Shown here in pieces: positions 6,784 through 10,248 of a DNA stretch of 10,248 bases. This stretch comes from Porticoccus sp. (GTDB lineage: Bacteria; Pseudomonadota; Gammaproteobacteria; Pseudomonadales; Porticoccaceae). The notes below the pieces were generated by a model. That model was not told where the DNA came from. It saw nothing but the letters and a program-made list of their open reading frames with translations, and ran no database searches. Made by a program: the position numbers and the translations under genes. The stretch spans positions 1 to 10,248 of the forward strand of contig DRHD01000225.1 in assembly GCA_011049795.1 (NCBI GenBank), written 5' to 3'. The stretch's first letter is position 1. The number at the start of each line of letters is the position of its first letter.

Positions 6784-7375
6784 GTGCCGCTAACGTCAAG
6801 TATTTGTAGTGAAGCTCTGTTACTTGTCGCTCAATATGGTCAAGAGAGCCGCTGTTGTCGAGTACGTCATCTGCTTTACCCAGACGTTCTTCGCGTGGTA
6901 GCTGTGTTTTCATAATGGCACGTATTTGTTCTTCAATGTTGTTATCTCGATGTGAAGCCCTCCTTATTTGTAACTTCTCTGGTGTATCAACCACCAGAAT
7001 TCGATCAACTAAAAGGTGCTGGTCAGTCTCCAGGAGTAACGGTGTTTCGAGGATGGTGTATGGGCCCATGGCGATGGATAGAGCTTGTTGAATCCATGTC
7101 CGAATCAGTGGGTGCAGAAGTGCTTCTAGCCAGAGCCGTTCCTGTGGGTCAATAAAGATCTGTGTGCGAAGAAAGGCTCGGTTGAGTGTGCTGTCACTGT
7201 TTAGGGTTTCTACACCAAAGTGCTCAACAATTTTGGTGAGCGCGGGAGACCCTTTTTCAACGAACTTGCGAGCGGCGATGTCAGCATCAATGACTCCAAT
7301 GCCAAGGCGTTTGAAATATTGGGCAACAGCGCTCTTGCCGCTGCCAATACCCCCCGTGAGACCAATCACATACAT
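6761..7375 (-). CDS. coaE: Dephospho-CoA kinase
   Basis: CoaE carries out the last step of coenzyme A synthesis, ATP-dependent phosphorylation of the ribose 3'-hydroxyl of dephospho-CoA. Its 204 residues match the family length. The N terminus MYVIGLTGGIGSGKS contains the P-loop with K14 and S15, followed by VIDADIAAR (D30, D32). Later come the LLHPLIR segment, the LLLET motif and a lid-like stretch with RRASHRDNN. The C terminus ends QKKRAGT and includes a run of nine A residues in the mRNA (6783-6775), so a one-base sequencing or slippage error there would change the end of the protein. It starts 10 bases after the pilD stop with no clear ribosome binding site, so it is probably translated by coupling. 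The pilD-coaE-yacG neighbourhood is common in gammaproteobacteria. Confidence 0.97.
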   Translation of the reverse strand: MYVIGLTGGIGSGKSAVAQYFKRLGIGVIDADIAARKFVEKGSPALTKIVEHFGVETLNSDSTLNRAFLRTQIFIDPQERLWLEALLHPLIRTWIQQALSIAMGPYTILETPLLLETDQHLLVDRILVVDTPEKLQIRRASHRDNNIEEQIRAIMKTQLPREERLGKADDVLDNSGSLDHIERQVTELHYKYLTLAAQKKRAGT

Positions 7376-7385
7376 AAGCTAGTGT

Positions 7386-8246
7386 TTAACCAAACAGGGA
7401 TAGGTAGTGGCCGGTGATCTTGTCACCCCAGACAAGGGTGATCCAGCCGGCGGCGGCCAAATAGGGGCCGAAGGGAATAGGGATTTGTTTATCACGACCG
7501 AGAAAGATGATCATAGCAATGCCCACAACTGCACCCACCAGAGAAGAGAGCAACACAATGAGTAATAACTGTTGCCATCCCACCCAGGCGCCCAGTGCTG
7601 CAAGAAGTTTGAAGTCTCCGTGCCCCATTCCTTCCTTGCCTGTGAGTAGTTTGAATACCCAAAAAATCCACCACAGGCAAAGGTAGCCAGCAGCAGCGCC
7701 AATCACAGCATCACTTAATGGTGCAAAGGTGTCGTGTGTATTAATCAGCAAGCCGAACCATAGGAGCGGTAGTGTTATGTTGTCGGGTAATAGCTGTTCA
7801 TTGAAGTCAATGCCGGTTAAAGCGAGCAGGCTCCAGCTAAACAGTAATACTAGAAGGCCGGTAGATGTTAAGCCGTAGTGATAAACCACGAAGGTAGTGA
7901 TTAGCGCACAGGCAATCTCAACCAAGGGGTACTGAAGAGAGATGGAGGCCGCACAGTTACTGCATTTACCTTTTAACAACAGGTAGCTGAAAACAGGAAT
8001 GTTTTGCCAGGGTTTGATCTCTGTGCCACATTTTGGGCAGTGAGAGGCGGGGGCGACAATATTGACATTGGCAGTTTTGGGGTCTGGTTCCATGCCAAGG
8101 AAATCCAGTGATTCTCTGCGCCATGAGGCTGAAAGTTGTAATGGCAGCCGGTAAATCACTACATTGAGAAAACTACCTATCAGTAACCCAAAGATAAAGC
8201 TGGCGGCAATGATTAAGGTGGGGGGTAACCCCATAGTATCAGGCAT
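7386..8246 (-). CDS. pilD: Prepilin peptidase / N-methyltransferase PilD
   Basis: PilD is an inner-membrane aspartic protease (family A24) that cleaves the leader of type IV prepilins and type II secretion pseudopilins, then methylates the new N terminus. The 286 residues are normal. The N-terminal part has the GSFLNVVIYRLP motif (24-35) and a cytoplasmic zinc loop with C70, C73, C95 and C98. Several hydrophobic helices follow from about 107 onward. The two catalytic aspartates are D147 in GIDFNEQLLPD and D211 in GMGHGDFKLLAALGAW. The start at 8246 is taken; M5 (8234) is an alternative, and neither has a good ribosome binding site. It lies 11 bases after pilC in the same operon. All four zinc cysteines are kept, unlike some shortened homologues. 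Confidence 0.97.
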   Translation of the reverse strand: MPDTMGLPPTLIIAASFIFGLLIGSFLNVVIYRLPLQLSASWRRESLDFLGMEPDPKTANVNIVAPASHCPKCGTEIKPWQNIPVFSYLLLKGKCSNCAASISLQYPLVEIACALITTFVVYHYGLTSTGLLVLLFSWSLLALTGIDFNEQLLPDNITLPLLWFGLLINTHDTFAPLSDAVIGAAAGYLCLWWIFWVFKLLTGKEGMGHGDFKLLAALGAWVGWQQLLLIVLLSSLVGAVVGIAMIIFLGRDKQIPIPFGPYLAAAGWITLVWGDKITGHYLSLFG

Positions 8247-8257
8247 ATAGGTTCAAT

Positions 8258-9466
8258 TTAAATCACTGCACCCAGTTTGAAGATTGGCAGGTACATAGCA
8301 ATCAGTAGTCCACCCACAAGCACGCCAAGAACAGACATAATCAAGGGTTCTAGCAGCGTGGTTAGGTTGTCGACAGAATTATCGACAGCTTCTTCATAAT
8401 GTTCGGCAGCTTTTTCCAGCATTTCATCAAGGGCGCCAGATTCCTCGCCGATGGCAGCCATTTGAAGTAGTAAAACAGGAAATTTTTTGGTAGCACGCAG
8501 GGCGGTATGCAGCTGAATACCTGTGGTTACATCATCGCGAACCTTATGAATTGCAATACGATAAACGGCGTTACCTGAGGCCCCGGCGACAGAGTTCAGC
8601 GCGTCCACAAGAGGTACCCCCGCAGCAAAGGTGGTTGATAATGTTCGGGCAAAACGGGCAACAACTGCTTGGTATAGAATATTGCCTATCACTGGAATTT
8701 TTAGTGAGTATTTGTCTATAGCAGCCTCAAAAGCTGGTGAGCGACGGTGGAGCTCACGAATGATGATGAAGGCGGCAATGATACTCACCAGCCACACTAG
8801 CCACCATTCTTGGGCTGTCTCGGAAATCCCCAGTACAAATAGGGTAAAGGCAGGAAGCTCGGCCCCAAAATTGCTAAATGTTTCAGCAAAAACCGGAACC
8901 ACTTTTATCAAAAGAATAGCCGTCACGATTACAGCAACGATGACTACGGTGGTTGGGTAGGTTAGGGCTTTTTTTATCTTTGCTTTCAGGGTCTCAGTTT
9001 TTTCCTTGTAGGTAGCAATGCGGTCCAACATTGTTTCCAGCGCGCCTGCTTGTTCGCCCGCTTCAACCAAACTGCAAAATAGGTTATCAAAATATTTAGG
9101 GTGTTTTCTCAAGGCTCCACCAAAGCTGATGCCGGATGCGACATCGTCCCGGATATGGGAGATAAGATCGCGAAGGGAGTCCTTGTCTGCGCCCTCCGCC
9201 ACAATGTCGAAACTTTGTACTAGCGGTACCCCGGCCTTCATCATGGTGGCCATTTGCCGAGTAAATGCTGAGATGTCAGAAGGCTTGATTGGTTTTTGGC
9301 TAAAGAGGGGTTTTGATTTTTTCTTAACAGAGGTGGTTACAACCCCCTGCTTGCGAAGCTGAGCCTTAACGAGCATCAGGTTTGTGCCCTTGACCTCCCC
9401 TTGGATGGCTCTGCCTTTTTTATCCTTTCCTTTATAAACAAAGGTTTGTGCTTTTGCAGTTGCCAT
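8258..9466 (-). CDS. pilC: Type IV pilus inner-membrane platform protein PilC
   Basis: PilC is the polytopic platform protein on which the PilB motor acts during pilus assembly (GspF family). The 402 residues match the family. Two homologous cytoplasmic domains are visible at about 67-165 and 270-365. They share FxRxxxxxxxAGVPL near the start (68-82 and 272-286), RDDV in the middle (106-109 and 310-313), and GEQAGALETML versus GEESGALDEML near the end. Transmembrane segments are at about 170-191, 221-237 and 373-395. The start at 9466 is supported by a strong AAGGA (9478-9474) seven bases upstream, inside the last codons of pilB. Only three bases separate it from the pilB stop, so pilB and pilC are surely one transcript. 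Confidence 0.98.
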   Translation of the reverse strand: MATAKAQTFVYKGKDKKGRAIQGEVKGTNLMLVKAQLRKQGVVTTSVKKKSKPLFSQKPIKPSDISAFTRQMATMMKAGVPLVQSFDIVAEGADKDSLRDLISHIRDDVASGISFGGALRKHPKYFDNLFCSLVEAGEQAGALETMLDRIATYKEKTETLKAKIKKALTYPTTVVIVAVIVTAILLIKVVPVFAETFSNFGAELPAFTLFVLGISETAQEWWLVWLVSIIAAFIIIRELHRRSPAFEAAIDKYSLKIPVIGNILYQAVVARFARTLSTTFAAGVPLVDALNSVAGASGNAVYRIAIHKVRDDVTTGIQLHTALRATKKFPVLLLQMAAIGEESGALDEMLEKAAEHYEEAVDNSVDNLTTLLEPLIMSVLGVLVGGLLIAMYLPIFKLGAVI

Positions 9467-9469
9467 GGA

Positions 9470-10229
9470 TTAATCCTTGGTTACCCGGTTTGCTTCTTCC
9501 AAACTGATTATACCTTCAGCAGCACGGCGAAGTGCCGACTGGCGCAAAGTTCTGAAACCTTCCTCTACTGCTTTGCTAGCAATTTCCAGAGAGTTCCCTC
9601 CCTCCATAATAATTCGAGATATGCTCGGTGTCACTTTCAGTACTTCATAAACACCAAGCCTGCCCTTATAACCATTGGTGCATTTGGGGCACCCTTGAGG
9701 GTGATAGAGTTGTATTTGGTCGAACGGTATGTCTATTTGTTCAAATCCTTCTTCTTTAAGGATTTTCTCAGGGATGTCACTCGCTAGTTTCCTGCAGTGG
9801 GTGCATAACCGCCTAGCCAAGCGTTGAGCAATAATAAGACTGACTGATGTGGCGACGTTAAATGCTGGGACACCCATGTTCAGCAGTCGTGTTAGGGTTT
9901 CTGGTGCGCTATTGGTGTGCAGGGTGGATAACACCATATGGCCAGTCTGCGCTGCTTTAATCGCAATTTCAGCAGTTTCTAGGTCACGAATCTCGCCCAC
10001 CATGATGACATCGGGATCCTGCCGGAGGAATGCACGAAGAGCTTCAGGGAAGGTTAGGCCGACCCTTTCTCTTATCTGCACCTGGTTGATGCCGGGCATA
10101 TTAATTTCAACGGGATCTTCTGCAGTAGAAATGTTGCGTTCAACGGTGTTGAGAACATTCAAGCCTGTGTAAAGAGAGACCGTTTTACCGCTACCTGTAG
10201 GGCCAGTGACCAGGATCATCCCCTGAGGT
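9470..10229 (-). CDS. pilB: Type IV pilus assembly ATPase PilB (C-terminal part, cut by contig end)
   Basis: PilB is the hexameric cytoplasmic ATPase that drives pilus extension (GspE/PulE family). Only the last 252 codons are present, beginning at [16 protein letters not shown] with the Walker A motif. Given the family length of roughly 570 residues, a little over 300 N-terminal residues are missing. Also seen are the Asp-box region [10 protein letters not shown], the atypical Walker B with [12 protein letters not shown], the His box STLHTNSAP, and a zinc site formed by CTHC and CPKC 34 residues apart. Residues [19 protein letters not shown] match PilB rather than PilT. The frame can be read further upstream as MCIRDR, but that is adapter-derived (10230-10248) and is no start. 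The stop lies three bases before pilC. Confidence 0.97.
9474..9478 (-). promoter_or_regulatory. pilC ribosome binding site
   Basis: On the minus strand AAGGA lies seven bases upstream of the pilC ATG. It is formed by the final Lys and Asp codons of pilB. It is the clearest Shine-Dalgarno sequence in the window and fixes the pilC start. Confidence 0.8.
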
Positions 10230-10248
10230 CTGTCTCTTATACACATCT
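10230..10248. other. Tn5 mosaic-end (Nextera) adapter remnant
   Basis: The last 19 bases, CTGTCTCTTATACACATCT, are identical to the synthetic Tn5 mosaic end used in tagmentation libraries. Native IS50 inside and outside ends differ from it at several positions. It cuts pilB in the middle of a codon just before Walker A. The most likely explanation is untrimmed adapter at a contig end. Translated on the minus strand it gives the well-known false peptide MCIRDR. Confidence 0.97.

Noticed and set aside
8631..8960. 109-codon rightward frame opposite pilC, and other long opposite-strand frames opposite lpxC, pilC and pilB
   Set aside because: They lie wholly inside strongly conserved genes and their translations show no recognisable domain or membrane pattern, so I treat them as shadows.
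10230..10246. ATG start of a 258-residue pilB frame beginning MCIRDR
   Set aside because: These bases are the Nextera mosaic end. PilB proteins extend some 300 residues further upstream.
10230..10248. A natural Tn5/IS50 insertion in pilB
   Set aside because: The sequence is the synthetic mosaic end, not a native inside or outside end. No transposon sequence follows and it stops exactly at the window end.
1..10248. Defence island, prophage, CRISPR array, toxin-antitoxin or other accessory system
   Set aside because: Every gene is a recognised conserved gammaproteobacterial family in near-standard order. No repeats with spacers, integrase, transposase or attachment site are seen.

Overview
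The window looks like a chromosomal core segment from a gammaproteobacterium with moderate GC content. Three things point that way: a Pseudomonas-type LpxC, the rightward order lpxC, M23 peptidase, secA, argJ, mutT, and the facing leftward block pilB, pilC, pilD, coaE, yacG. E. coli has the same backbone (lpxC-secM-secA-mutT, then yacG-zapD-coaE and hofC/hofB on the other strand). Here argJ lies between secA and mutT, an M23 peptidase gene occupies the secM position, zapD is missing, and a full pilD is present. I infer a free-living, probably aquatic, non-enteric gammaproteobacterium with type IV pili. The genus cannot be told from this window.

Positions 1-6399 read rightward and carry lipid A synthesis (lpxC), a membrane-anchored peptidoglycan peptidase, the Sec motor (secA), arginine biosynthesis (argJ) and oxidised-nucleotide clean-up (mutT, sharing one base with argJ). 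A hairpin plus T-run overlaps the secA stop codon and probably limits read-through into argJ-mutT.

Positions 6467-10229 read leftward: the C-terminal half of pilB, then pilC, pilD, coaE and yacG, with gaps of 3, 11, 10 and 87 bases. This is the usual type IV pilus assembly operon (ATPase, inner-membrane platform, prepilin peptidase) with coenzyme A synthesis and a small zinc protein at its end. The two gene blocks converge in 6400-6466.

The last 19 bases (10230-10248) exactly match the synthetic Tn5 mosaic-end (Nextera) adapter. The window therefore ends at an untrimmed contig end, and the first residues of the apparent pilB reading frame (MCIRD and most of the next codon) are not biological.

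There is no mobile element, CRISPR array, tRNA, rRNA or novel defence-type system here, and no gene-free stretch over 90 bases. The points worth a second look are regulatory: possible occlusion of the secA ribosome binding site by the end of the M23 gene, terminators embedded in coding ends, and the odd coaE-yacG junction.
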